A stretch of DNA of 64,000 nt from Avena insularis (GCA_023614405.1 CM042684.1:532440682-532504681); one strand, 5' to 3'; shown: positions 52,496 to 64,000, counted from the first letter of the stretch. A program made the numbers and translations. The notes: a model not told the origin generated them from the letters alone.

Positions 52496-54684
52496 ATATT
52501 TTTTTAAAAAAAGAAAAAAAGTTTGAGACAGCCAGGATTGAACACAGTTGCCCAGTTTACAATGGCACAAGCAAGCGAGAGACCACTAAGGCAAGTGTGT
52601 GATCTTGTCATACTACCACCTTGTGTGTTTTGTACTAAGTCCATAGGTTACATGGCGCATTTCGGCAAGATGTCCTTATTCATTGCGAACCCGTGGTGCA
52701 TCTTGCCCGAAATGGGCCACAGAACCTGTGGACTTAGCCAAACAAACGGTTCGGCCTTTCCCATGCTAATCCCCTTCTCCATTCGATTCTTCACACAGTT
52801 CCTAGCCTCGCTCACCGCGCACAAACCCTAGCTAGCCTAGCCGCCCTCGCTACCGGAGCCGCCACCACCGCGCTAAAGCCCGTGGTGGAGGAGGCCCGCC
52901 ACCGCCACAGCCACGCTGAAGCCCGTGGAGGAGCCTCCACCGCCGCGCTGCCGGAGCCGCGTTGAAGCCCGTGGAGGAGGAGGCCGCCACCACCGCACCA
53001 CCACCGCACCACCACCGCGCTAGATCCCGTGGAGGAGGAGGCCCGCCGCCGCACCGCCCGCAGCAGGAGCACCGCCGCCACCCTCGTCGTCGATGATCAC
53101 CATAGCAGCAGCAGGTACCCTCGACACTAGAATTACATGCCTTTCTGCCTGCTCATGCTGCTTTGTACTTGTACTTGTACTCTGCAAGCTTTAGAATTGT
53201 GTATATTCAGATAGAATTCAGTGTATATTCAGATAGTACTTGCAAGCTTTAGAATTGTGTATATTCAGATAGTGTATATTCAGATAGTACAAGGTACTCT
53301 GCAAGCTTTAGAATTCTGTCTGCTGCTTTCATGCGCTTTGTACTTGTACTTGTACTAGAATTCAGTGTATATTCAGATAGTACTTGTACTGCAAGCTTTA
53401 GAATTGTGTAGATAGTAGCTTGAATTCAGATAGTAGCCAATGTCAGCGGTTCAACATAAAGGGCTTCAAGCAAGTTCTTTCACCATCTTGTACGGCCTGA
53501 CAGTATTGTTGTTAGGGATCGCTCTCAAAAGTTGCTAGACAGCAAGAACATATACCATAAAAAGTTGTACTTGCTTCTGAATCTTTGAGACATAACATAT
53601 ATCATAAAAAGTTGTAGACCCTAAACACATGCTTTGAGGCAGAATTTTTCTCTAGAGGGGTACCTCTGCCTGCATTGTTTCTCTAGAGGAGTGAATTTTA
53701 ATTGGTTACCAATCCCTTTTAGAGATGTGTAAATGTGCCTTTATTTACCTGAGGTAAAAACCTTGGCCAAAATACTATTGTTTACTGACTATGATCCTAG
53801 TGGAATGCCTCCATGCTGGTTTGAACCATTCAATTATCCATGCTGGTTTGAATTCAGAGTATATGCATGGATGTTCAGAGTAGTGCTAAATTCAGAGTAG
53901 TGCTAAATTCAGTCTTTATTATCGCTTTCTTTGCTTGATGTATTCACCAAATGGTCTCTGTAATACATCTGAAGTTAAAATGTGTTAGGAATTTTCTAGG
54001 TTCTCTAAAAAAATCACATTGTATAGCACTATTTAACTAGCTAACATGTTCTTATACATGTATAGTATGTAAAGTGTGTATGTAAAGTGTAAATAGTGTA
54101 CAAGTATATATCTGTAAATAGAGTATGTTCTTGTGGTTTTCCACATATATATCAATCAGGCATGGTGTATGTAAAGTGTACAAGTGTATATAGTCAAGGA
54201 TTAGTTGTTGGGTTAGTTGGAGGTTTAAAGTGCTCAGTGTTTTAAGTGTATAATGATGTAAATTTTAAAGTTTTTTAAGTTGTTATACATGTATCTGTTG
54301 GTTCTTACTACTGCTTGCTAAGCTTGCTGGTGCTGCTGGTGCTTGCTATGCTGCTACTGCTTGCTGTGTTAGTGTTGTTACATGCATGGTGCTGCTGTTG
54401 TATGCTATATGGTGTTGTCATATGGTGCTCCTGTTACATATGGTGCTGTTATATGCTATATGGTGCTGCTGTTATATGGGGATGGGGCTGTCAATATGGG
54501 GATGGGGTGTTTTGTCTTGCAGGGATTTCATTTGAGTTGCCCATTTCTCCCGAAGTGTCGATTCACTTCCGTTTCGATTGAGAAATGGGCACTCCTAGGT
54601 CAAAAAATTAGCAAAGGTCATGCCAAATTTTTCGGCCGAGATTTGTGCTAACTTTTTGCCTCTTTTAAATAGAGTAGTGCAAAC
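52496..54684 (+). promoter_or_regulatory. Region between the two CACTA genes; leader of gene 2
   Basis: 52640-52730 has an internal pair of the subterminal word (ATGGCGCATTTCGG). 52870-53060 has four GC-rich repeats around AAGCCCGTGGAGGAGGAGGC. 53170-53420 has repeats of AAGCTTTAGAATTGTGTATA and TATATTCAGATAGTA. 54320-54500 repeats GTGCTGCTGTTATATGG-like words. 54555-54640 resembles the leader of the first gene. Likely promoter, untranslated exon and a long intron. No coding support. Confidence 0.5.
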
Positions 54685-55725
54685 ATGTCGGGCAACAAGG
54701 AGTCTAGCCCTTCTAAGCACATGATCAGCGTCGAAGAACAAGCTAGACAGGCCAACCAGTCATTCTAGCAGGGGTCCCAATAGGAGGAGGAGGAGGCGAT
54801 GAGGATGACACCACCACCGGAGGAGGAGGCGACCGTCGCCAGAGCTGCTGGGGCCAATGAGGGCGGAGATCCTGATTACGAGGGGGACGAAGACGACTAC
54901 GATGGAACTAGTGAAGGCAGCGGCGAAGAGGATGACACCACCGATGGCGGCGCCTGCACCGATGGCGGCGAGCGCACGGATGGCGGTAGCGGCAACCCGG
55001 CCGCTTCTCAGAAGAAGAAGAAGAAGAAGGAACAGAAGGAGCGGAAGGTGCCAGTGCTCGCCACCGTCTGTGATGAGTTCACTAAGGTCATAGAAAGTGG
55101 CCAACCCATTGCGCCAGAGGCGATTGCTAAAGGGTACGGCCTGCAACTCGGTTGCATCGTCCAGGAAAGCATGTCGATCAACACGAAGTACATCAGACAT
55201 GCTGACCATGCAGCTTTGGTCGATAACCTCCTTAAGAAGCTTCACAAGCGATACAGATTCCTAGAGCAGTTTAGAAACCTCGAGAGAAAGAACCCGATGA
55301 ACAAACTAGCCCTCACGAAGATGAGCAACGCCTTGAGCAGCTGGAAAACCCGGGTGAAGAATAGCATTGACAAAGGTGAAAGCTGGGAGGTTATTAGTAA
55401 GAAAAATCCGATGCTCGACGAAGAGGAGTTTAGGATATTCAAGGCGGATATAGCTACCGCTGACGCTATAAAATGGACTCAATGGGGAAGGAGTATGCGG
55501 GAACAGAACATAGGTAACCACCACCTTGGAAGCGGCGATTCTGAGGAAGCAGCCATTTGGGACAAGGAGGACGCCGAGCTTGAACGCCTTGGTAAAGACA
55601 ACCCTTGGCTTAAAATCATGGACTTGCAGCTTAGGCAATTTGTTCGGGCCCGCTACTACCTGGACAAGGAAACAGGGGAGTTCATCACCGACGATACGGA
55701 GGTGAAGGAATTATAGAAGAATCTG

Positions 55726-55820
55726 GTAAGGAATTTATCGCTGATATCAAGTCTATTGCGTTCTAATTAAGATAATGAAGCCAAGAATCTAAATGGGTTC
55801 ACCTTTCCTTGTCTCTGTAG
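55726..55820 (+). other. Putative intron 1 of second CACTA gene
   Basis: CTG|GTAAGG to TCTGTAG|GAG, A/T-rich, with coding character on both sides. Confidence 0.6.
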
Positions 55821-56464
55821 GAGGAGGAACTGAACGCTACTGCCACAGAGTCGTCCCAGGAATCGACGGAGCCGTGGGACACGGTTTTCAATAGGGAGGC
55901 CAATGCTTACAAGAAGAGGGACAAGGGGTTGCCGCCGTCCTCAACTGGCCGTGTGTCCGGCTTCGGTACGAGCATGAAGTTCAAGGAGTTCTACAAAGAG
56001 GACGCCAAGAAAAGAAGGGAGAGGAAGAACCAGGATAAAGCCGTTGTTGCAGAGCCGAAGATGAAGGTGCAGACACTGGAGGAGAAGGCGGTGGACTAGA
56101 AAACAGTGGACAAGTTAGTGGAAGAGAAGCTCCGCTCGATGATCCCCCCTGAGTTTTTCGAGGGGCTTACTGCTTGGAATGCGGGAGGTCGGCGAGGGCG
56201 ATACATACGCTTGACTTAAGCGGCAACTCGGGCATCAATGTTACCGTGTCGCCGGACCTAGTGACCCCGCCGGCCGTCAACGTCGGGACGCAGCCCCTCG
56301 TTTTGGTCACACCGACGCCCCCTCCCGCCAAAGATACCAATAAGGCGCAGCCGACGGTGGTGGTGCTTCGTGAGGCACCCGAGCGGGAGATTGCAAATGA
56401 TGATAGGCCGACGGCCGGCATAGGCCGTGTCTCTACATTAGCCGAGATCCACGCCATCACCAAG

Positions 56465-56557
56465 GTAATTAATTAGTTAGTGCACGTCATCTCCTTTATG
56501 CCTTCGATGCATGACTGTTGCCATCTCATGACGCCCAACAACATGTTTTTGCCTCAG
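56465..56557 (+). other. Putative intron 2 of second CACTA gene
   Basis: AAG|GTAATT to TGCCTCAG|GAC. The frame before it ends in HAITK and resumes with DTSCVLLLKDVG. Confidence 0.6.
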
Positions 56558-57869
56558 GACACTTCTTGCGTACTCCTGCTTAAAGATGTCGGCGGTGAGT
56601 TGAAGGATGTTGCCAAGGGCACTCTTATATAACCGGCGAGCCGCTCGATGCACAACAATCCAATGGATGATGACGTTATGAGGGTCAGGTTGGCTCGGGT
56701 GTTGCCAGGGTGCGAGGACATGGACCCCCCCTTTCAACCTCAGGGAGCCGACGAACACAAGACCCTTGGGGAATGCTACAACTGGCCCTTGACATGGCCG
56801 AAGACCCAGATTCGTCTTGCGGGGGGAGCACCGGCGCCACCTCTCGACCGATCATCGCCCGACCTCCACCTCGGAAGCCAGTAGCCGCCGTTGTCGCCAC
56901 CACCAGCCGTCACCATCAACTCTTGGCAGCGTGTGCACCGCCGCATGGCAAAGACGTTGTGCCGCAACCGCCGTCGCTCTCGCTACCACCACCACATGAT
57001 GGCACCCATGAAGATGACGATGAATTGGTCAACGTTGATGACTTCATCAACACCGGCGCCGCCAAAGGATTGTATATGACTTCTGTGGATGAAGAACCCT
57101 TCGCAGCTCGCGACGACCATCAAGCTGGTCGGCCCAATACATGCACGCAGCGCCTGGTCTTCCATGGTCTTTCTCAAGAGACGCCTCCGACCGCCGATCC
57201 ACCACAAGAGAAACCGGGATTTGTTTTCAGCCCCAACACACTCCGAAAGGCGACTGATGAGCAGATGGCAGTGGCTGACACTGTTGTGAAGAAGAAGCAC
57301 TACAGGAAGAGAGATAATAATAATAAGAAGAAGGGTGCGAGCCAGCCTCTTCCGAAGAGGATCTGGGGTCAGGACGCCGTCGTCGTACCATCCACACAAT
57401 TTGGCTTGCCCCGAGTGCATGTAGCTGGTGATCCGATATTGACTCCGGATATGATCCACATTGCGGTTGGAGCCATGTTAACTTTGCACGAGGGTGTCAA
57501 GACACTAGAGGCCCTCCTTCTTAAAGACGAAGATCCAAATTACCTGGTTTTCACGGCCAAGGTGCCATTGGACTTGGGCTTCATTGATGAACCCCCCACA
57601 GATATATTCTTCATAGCGTTCGAGGACATATTCAAGCTGTTTCTCACGAAACGGCTGGACTATAACTTGGTCCGCCTATACGCGCTCAATCTGGCGCTCA
57701 CGATCAAGAGAGAAAGTACCCCGGAAATCGCGATAGTGGATCCCTACTACATGCGGGACAACCAGTTGGTCGAAGGATCAGAGACACGGACCAAGGCGAC
57801 GGCGTACCTCGAGAAGTTCATCGTGGACAACAAGAGGAAGGGCACACTTCTTTTGCCTTTCTTTCCCGA

Positions 57870-57972
57870 GTAAGTACACAAACTCGCTCATCGTCACCGT
57901 AACTTATGCATTTCTTATAGATTTCTTTCCTTTGCTCTTTTTCCAACATTCCGTTCCAATTGTGTTGCGCAG
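57870..57972 (+). other. Putative intron 3 of second CACTA gene
   Basis: CCCGA|GTAAGT to TTGCGCAG|AGAC, with a T-rich tract before the acceptor. Confidence 0.6.
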
Positions 57973-58839
57973 AGACAAATCGCACACTCATCGTCCTTGC
58001 CCGAGGTATTCGCTAGCCACGATTTCGACTCGGGAGTTTGACGAAGAAGAAAGACTACACTAGAATAAGGGGTGTTCTCAATGAGGCTCTCGAGGGCTAC
58101 ACCAAGAAGGGATGCACCTTCGTAGATAGGGGGAATGTATCAAGGATGGCAAACACGTGTTCAAGCACGTGCTCGACTTCCCCTGCGTCAAGCAGTCGAC
58201 TGCTGGTGCCAAGGAGGCCTTCTACGTCCTCCATCACCTTAAAGGCTATGTTCGGGATTGCCATAACCTAACACTGCCATCTAGTCTCCGAGGATGGGCC
58301 GAAACTTTGGCGAAAATCGACGATGCTGATCTTAGAGAAGACTTCCATCGCATTCAGATAAAGTTGTCGCAAATCATCATTGAAGATGTCAACACAAGGG
58401 GCGGTGCCTTACAACAAGCCAGAGGGTTGAGTAAGAGGGAGATCGAAGAACGCCTCCGTAAGCAGGGTGACACAAGGACGTGGATGACGAAAGAGGGCTA
58501 TCTACCGTTCCCGAAGCCGTGCCAGAAGAGGAAGTCTTCATCGTGATCGATGTGTGCCTCTAGCATGATCCAGTGTGTGTATATTCTTGATGGACGCCTG
58601 CTGTATTAGTGTGTGTGTGTCATAAACTTTACTATCTCGTGGTCGAAATGGTCATTGTTGTTAGACTTAAACTACCTTGTGGTCGTGTTGTCGTTGAACT
58701 TATTGCTTCTACGATGATCTAACTTTTAGGTTTATGGATCCTTTGTTTTATATTCTATGAACATATATATATATGGATGTGAACCCTTTATTCATTCTTT
58801 TCGTTGTATTTTTACTAATATGCCTTGTCGTCTATAGAG

Positions 58840-59007
58840 ATGGCGACGAGGTGGTATGTGGTGTACATGGGTAGGGTTCCAGGAGTCTACGAGGAGTGGG
58901 AGGATTGCCACAAACAAGTGAACAAGTTCAATGAAACATCTACAAAGGATACGACTAGAGAGGCGATAGCCAAGTGGAGGAACCACTTGTGGAAGAAGAA
59001 CAGATAA
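58840..59007 (+). CDS. Small ORF with RNase H1 N-terminal (hybrid-binding) domain
   Basis: A 55-codon ORF, MATRWYVVYMGRVPGVYEEW at its start, with WEDCHKQVNKF and a final WRNHLWKKNR. This matches the short fold at the N-terminus of eukaryotic RNase H1 (also called Cauli_VI or viroplasmin domain), which binds RNA:DNA hybrids: WYVVY-GR-PGVY and W-EC--QV are its usual landmarks. The size of the domain (about 45 residues) equals the whole ORF and no RNase H catalytic part follows. CTATAG just before the ATG looks like a splice acceptor, so it may be a last exon of the preceding gene. It is intact, unlike its neighbours. Confidence 0.65.
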   Translation: MATRWYVVYMGRVPGVYEEWEDCHKQVNKFNETSTKDTTREAIAKWRNHLWKKNR

Positions 59008-59384
59008 AGATATTGGTCGGCTAATGCTCTTGCTCACCATTATCACAGTTGTATTCTATTTGATCCTAGTGTAGGTGGTGGCCACTTCATATTTGTAATG
59101 TGAGATGATATGAACTTTGTATTCGGCGCTTGTGTAAAAATTTGGCACTTGACACTATATATGTATCTCGATCGGGCTCTAAGTGTTTGTATTATATATA
59201 TGTCGGTTTTCATCCATCTACTACTTGTGCAATGTATTTATACTCATCTGGATAAATACTATATAAATACCTGATTATACACCAAGAAAGTATTTTACTT
59301 CGAATACATGTTACACAATCAGTGACACATATAATTATATAGTTAGTGGCGTATGGCATATACATAAATCGCCCACGAAGTTCT
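59008..59384. other. 3' flank inside the CACTA element
   Basis: A/T-rich sequence with no gene. Likely 3' untranslated region of the last ORF. Confidence 0.4.
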
Positions 59385-59510
59385 TCTGTGGCGCATATGA
59401 AGGAATGCATACGGAAGTCTGAACTGGCATATCGCCCTGAAGTAGTTATCGATGGCTGAGTAGTGGCGACAAAGATATGCGCCACAGAAGTCCCATTTTC
59501 ATGCGCCACA
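59385..59510. repeat. CACTA right subterminal repeats
   Basis: TGTGGCGCAT-like words at 59390, 59463 (inexact), 59476 and 59500. Far fewer than at the left end. Confidence 0.75.
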
Positions 59511-59839
59511 GATAGGCTGTTTCCTAGTAGTGAGAAAAGAGCAGTGAGAAAATCAAATCTGCCGATAGAAACATAAGATGTGACCCAAGATGGCTCTTAT
59601 CTACAAGCATGATAAACAAGCCAACACGCTAGTATCGCGATCCACATCAATACTACTACGGAATAGTAGTATAAATATACTTCTTCCGTTCCAAAATATA
59701 TATAAGATGATATTACTTTTTTCGGTCATCTCTTTTCAGAGAGGACCCATCAACCTTGATTGCTTGCGCTACAAATTCAAGCCATAAATCCATATACAAT
59801 TGTATGAAATGACAAAGCTCGCGGTGAATCAATCATCAG

Positions 59840-61690
59840 TTCTCGTGCTTTGTTTTGTCTAGGCGCGTGAGATGTCTTTTTTTTTTGTCTCGGTCGTCTC
59901 GTGGCCTGTACGGCGCCTGTCGTCGTCGTTCAACCAAATCATTGAGCAATAGTCGAATTTAAAAATGATCAGTACTGTAGCATTACAATAAGGCCCGACC
60001 CTCGTTTGGAAAAGCACAGCTCTAACCAGATATGCATGTTTTGGTCTTTGATTTGAATTAGGTGCGACGTTGTTCGGACGGTAAGTACGAGTGACGCACG
60101 ACGTACGTCTGATCGCGAGCGGTTGAGTACTGGCACTATGGACCGGATCAACTTATCAATAATAAATGATTAAACTACGCAGATAAAGGAGTAATACAAA
60201 TTCCAAACGATTTTATTATACTCTCTCTGACTCAAATTAGTTACTCAAATTATCAAGATATGGATGTATCTAATACTAAATCATGTATAGGTACAGTCGA
60301 ATCTAGACAGATCTAAATTAAATAATTTTGGTCGGAGTGAGTAGTACTATATGTATTATATTTTTTTTGGCACGAGGGTCACATGCATTTTTTTAAATTC
60401 ACATGTATCTGTGACAAAACCTAAATCACTTATTTCTAGATAGAGGGAGTATAATATTTATATTGCAAAGTTTTGTGGCAGGAGCGTCACATGCATAGGC
60501 CTACCTATGCCTTTCGCGATTAAACTAGAGGTGCGATTTTCGGTTTGATTATCGTGGTGAGCTGTTGATTTATCCCTTGGTTTCGGCTTAGGGCATGTAC
60601 AATGACCGCCTTCTTCTCCTAATCTTCTATGTAATCTAGAGAAGGTAATAAAAATAAGTTATATAATTGGTCATTTTTTATTGTCATCTCTAATAATTAA
60701 TGTGAATTGAGTAATTCTAGTAAGATATTGTGTTGATAAGAGGGGTACAAGGTACGAAATAACTTGAGTAGTGTCGGAAGCTTCAACGGCATGTGCAACG
60801 TTAGTAACCACAAACCGCGCGCGGGCGACCTCCAGGACACTGCAACCGTCGGCCACACGGCGATGGCGACGGCCGGCGGGCCGGCTGCTGGCTGGTGTGA
60901 AGCATACACATGTTATACACGACATGTCATGTGAAAACTATCTGCTAGCTGACATGGATCCATTTTTATCTGCATGACATGCATCCTTGAACCGACAGAC
61001 CGACCGCGATGGTTGATGCGGTCCGGGTGTCGCTGTGAGCCCTGCTCCCCGTAGCTAGCTTTGATTCCGTGTGGCCGGACGGACGGACGGTGAGTGGGTA
61101 GGGTGGCTCTACAGTGGGCCGGGCATACGGCGACAGTGGAGGCCGGACTGGGCATCGGGCGTGGCAGGGAAAACAGAGCGGTACAGCGACGTGCGGAAAG
61201 GCGAGGCGGTGACGGAAAGCCCTGATCTGATCCATGCATCCGCAGGAGCGACCGCATCCCGAGCACCCGTGGTTGCGCTTCTCGTTCAGCCTCGCCTGTG
61301 ACATGGCATGGACAGGTCCGAGTGCCGAATACGATCGTGCCTGGTGGGGATCCGCGCCAGCAACTAACCAACCAGAAACGACACCCACGTCCGTCGATCT
61401 GCCAAACAAACACCTTCCGCAGATGTACCTCACACTGTAAGTTAGAATGTGACCTGGCCCCTCTTTGGATTTCACATTTATTCCAAAATTTCAAATCGGA
61501 CATATAAACACGGGTCACTCATCCTCGAAATTGTTAGCACCCTTATACATTACCACACCCACCCCACGAAAAGGGTTTACTTACTACTAACAAGAAGGAA
61601 AGCACGGGCCACTGTAGCTGCAAAAACCAGGCGACATGGTCCACAAAAATAGGCGATCGGTAGTCGCTCCAAAACAGAACTAGCATCCCA
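59840..61690 (+). repeat. Block Q, copy 3
   Basis: Follows the order of 42660-44148 and 45299-45560: GTCTCGTGGCCTGTACGGC, GTACGAGTGACGC, a GC-rich part with GAGCGGTACAGCGACG, GGGGATCCGCGCCAG, and GTAGTCGCTCCAAAAC. It lacks the Mutator-like insertion, so it shows the older state. Confidence 0.65.
60591..60750 (-). mobile_element. Tourist-like MITE, truncated
   Basis: GGGCATGTACAATG after TTA opens a copy related in reverse to 25731-26047 (TTAATGTGAATTGAGTAATT versus AATTAGTTAATTCACATTAA). The other end is missing. Confidence 0.6.
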
Positions 61691-61699
61691 ATTGTCTAA

Positions 61700-64000
61700 C
61701 AATTGCTATGCTACTAGCCTAGTCTATATATATGCTACCTTTCTATATATAATTGTTATATCATAATTATTTCATGCTCATGTTATCATGCCACCTTGCA
61801 TTTGAGCATCATATAAAAACCTTTCCATTTGGTTCTTCTCTCATATGCATTAGTAATTGTATTTGGTTCTTGATAAATGCTTAATGCCTAAGTTGAGTTG
61901 GGGGCATATCTTTTATTCAACTCCATCACATTTCTTTGTCACCACCTTATAAGTCCACCATCCTAATTACCCATGAGCTTTTACTTCCGTTGGCATTTAA
62001 TCTAGCTCATGTGAGTTAGGATGGATTCAATTCTATTTTCCTTTAGCTTGGCTTTACTCCATATTTTGGAATGCATGTGCATAAATGCCATGATCATTGT
62101 TTTGTTGTCACAAGATAAAACATGGCATTTAATGCCCATGCATGGGCCATGCAAATCACCACCATTCTATTCTTTTGGGATTTACTTGGATTTTGAGTGG
62201 AGCATGGTTCTTTGAGAATCAATTCGTGTTGGCTCTATTCTTTTGCTCTTACCATAAAACCCTACCCCTTGTTTGATCTCTCCTTACCACGTGCCCTCAA
62301 AATCATCCCCTCACATGTGTATGTGTCAGGCAGGATCATGTGAGGTCAACCCCATCTCCCTCTCTCTTTTAAAACTCTCTATGTTGGTTTCTACAAGTTG
62401 GGACCCACTTGCTTGGGTCCAATATTTTTCCTAATGATTTTATCAAAGTGTAAAACCCAATTCTTAGTCTTGTACAAGTGCCTAAATTGAATTACTTGTG
62501 GGCATCCCCTTTTCCCAGGTCTTGTTTCCCTCTTGTCTTTGTGTTGTCAAAACCCCTCTTTTCAAATCAATCTGCAAAGTTTCAGATAGTTAAGAGTTCA
62601 ACTATTGTTTGAATTGAAACCAAAACTACCCAAAACAAATAATAAAATAGAACAGGAATATAAAAAAAACAGGAAGAGAGAGAGCAGTAGCCCAACCCCA
62701 ACTTTTGGCCCACCCGGAGCCCTTCTTCCTCCCCCTCCTTCTCTTGGGCTGGACCATACCCCTTCGATCACGCCGTCTCCCTCTGTTCCTCTTGTCCGTC
62801 GCTCGCCTCTCTCCTCTGCTCTGATGGAAGCGAGGCAGGTGGCCGTTCTCCGCCGTCTGCCGCGTCAGCTCACGCCTCCCGTATGCCCCTCTCCCCTCCT
62901 TCTTATCCTCGCTCCGAGCCGTGCCTTTTCCGAACCCTAGATTCCCTTCTCTGTTTCCCCTCTCCCTCTTCTCCGCCGTACCATGGCCAACGCCAGATAG
63001 AGCCCCGCATCACCGCTCCTATCCTTGCCTGGGTCTGTGGAGTCGTGGGAGAGTAACGCCAAGGGGCCTTGCGACGATCCCGTCTTCCAGGGGAGCCGGA
63101 GAAGCTGCGGCTTCTCTCCTCTCCTTCCTGTCCGAGTCGAGCACTCCGGCGCAGTACCCCGATGCCGCCATCATCTCCTGCCGCCCTAGCCCCGATTCCT
63201 AGACGAATCGGCAAAGGTGAGCTCCACCTTCCTCTTCCCTGCCTCCCTGCGCCTCCCCAGTACCTTCCGCGCTCGCTTCGCGCCCCGCAAGCGGCGGGCA
63301 GAGACCGACCCCATGCGCGCCTGTCCGACATCGTGGTGAGCCAAGCCCCTCCGTTCCTCTGCGTCTTCGGTGCGCCATAGACCCCACCGCCGAAAACCCA
63401 TAGCACAAAAGTTCTAGCTTGAGATCCCCTCTGCCTTTTTCGTTTTTGCGGCGAAGGCTATCTCGTAGTGGTTGCGCCGTCGTCCTCGTCCGAAGCCGCC
63501 GCCGCCGTCGGTCTTTCCGGATTCAGAGTAGGTAGCAAGTTCAGGCTCGGGCTCGCGGTTCTGTAGAAAGCCCCCGCACCTTTTTTGTCGATCACGCCCA
63601 AGTCCCCCTGTGGCCCTGTAGACCCACCAGTCAGCCTCCCTGTTCTTTTACGGAAAGCACCCCGGGTTTTCTGAGCGTCAACCCGCGGCCCCCTCCGCGC
63701 CACGTGGCCGCCCCTTCCACGCCTCTGACGTATGGGCCCGTTCCACCGGCGAGCCCACCGGTCGTAATTTGGCGACACTGCAGTGCAAAAAGTTTCCACC
63801 ACCGTTTTCGCTGGTCAGCCAGACCGGCCCAGCCGTCGGTGGTTGTGGCTAGGTATGACCTGGGTGTAAAAAGTTTTGCTGTATATCTGTTTTTAATAAA
63901 ACAAATTCAGAAATGTTTAAATATGATTTTAAATCTGTTTTAAATAACTTTTAAATTATAAATCTAAATAATACAAATGATATATGTTTTTGAATCAGAA
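61700..64000. mobile_element. Probable LTR-retrotransposon segment running off the window
   Basis: Begins after the Q block ends near 61690. A/T-rich sequence to 62600 (GTTGAGTTGGGGGCATATC near 61890) is followed by C/T-rich leader-like sequence (62690-63500) with many short overlapping frames, then A/T-rich sequence to the edge. This profile resembles a long Triticeae Gypsy LTR, but I see neither terminus, gag nor pol. I find no supported gene; frames such as 62903-63406 are GC-rich shadows. Confidence 0.35.

Larger units (their letters stand above)
54685..58546 (+). pseudogene. Second CACTA gene, four exons, Ulp1-like C-terminus
   Basis: ATG at 54685 (MSGNKESSPSKHM). Proposed exons, by frame and GT/AG borders: 54685-55725, 55821-56464, 56558-57869 and 57973-58546. 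TAG codons interrupt exon 1 (near 54766, 54781 and 55713), and stops lie in later exons too. The N-terminal part is acidic, then Lys-rich (AASQKKKKKKEQKERKV), followed by a conserved helical block (FLEQFRNLERKNPMNKLALT). Exon 3 has VGAMLTLHEGVKTLEALLLK and YLVFTAKVPLDLGF. The last exon reads HVLDFPCVKQ and KEAFYVLHHLKGYV, resembling the end of Ulp1-type (C48) cysteine proteases but with no Cys where the nucleophile should be. The role in transposition is unknown; a TNPA-like DNA-binding function is one option. Confidence 0.6.
47623..59532 (+). mobile_element. CACTA (En/Spm-type) transposon, 11.9 kb
   Basis: Terminal repeats of 21 bp: the right end, inverted, is CACTACTAGGAAACAGCC. The left end is identical except that its first base is G instead of C. 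Both ends carry many copies of TGTGGCGCAT in both directions. It holds a TNP2-type transposase gene, a second multi-exon gene and a small RNase H1-like ORF, all on the plus strand. The three bases outside are TCT and AGA, which do not match as a target duplication. Stops and frameshifts in both large genes, and the altered left end, indicate an immobile copy. Confidence 0.9.

Noticed and set aside
63069..63406. Overlapping ORFs on both strands near the right edge
   Set aside because: They are GC-rich shadow frames in leader-like sequence, with no domain and no consistent frame.

Overview
The window reads as intergenic chromatin of a large grass genome, most probably a Triticeae species (wheat, barley or Aegilops type). 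The evidence is the element set: Athila-like Gypsy retrotransposons whose LTRs open with TGATACGT, Stowaway MITEs ending in CTCCCTCCGT, a CACTA transposon, plant L1 LINEs with DUF4283-type ORF1, and Harbinger and Mutator-like elements. I recognise no intact host gene, tRNA or rRNA gene. Every coding stretch I can support belongs to, or was carried by, a mobile element, and nearly all are broken. Family names are from memory and approximate.

Layout. 1-2762 is the 3' part of a plus-strand Gypsy element with an antisense accessory ORF (1-716) and a 3' LTR (2274-2762). It sits next to a minus-strand Athila-like element (2763-16005) whose unknown ORF is split by a second minus-strand element of the same group (4077-13791, target duplication CTAAT). 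The inner element keeps gag-protease and an accessory ORF but has no reverse transcriptase or integrase. 16006-27280 holds LINE fragments, MITEs and two diverged copies of a non-coding segment. 27285-29354 is a Harbinger-type element with 26-bp perfect terminal repeats carrying only a Myb/NAM-associated pseudogene. 29355-47600 is a patchwork of repeated non-coding blocks (called P, Q, R and S here). It is interrupted by a solo LTR, several Stowaway MITEs, a 6.4-kb L1 LINE (34972-41336, 14-bp target duplication), a Mutator-like element (44160-45287, 11-bp target duplication) and a triple nest of MITEs. 47623-59532 is a complete but mutated CACTA element with a TNP2 transposase gene, a second spliced gene ending in a Ulp1-like region, and a small ORF resembling the RNase H1 N-terminal hybrid-binding domain. 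The last 4 kb hold another Q block and a probable LTR-retrotransposon segment that runs off the window.

The nesting gives a relative order. Blocks P/Q/R/S duplicated first; the LINE, Harbinger, Mutator-like and CACTA elements landed in them later. The inner Athila-like element is younger than its host. Two LINE copies share a base-paired 3' hairpin although their stem sequences differ.
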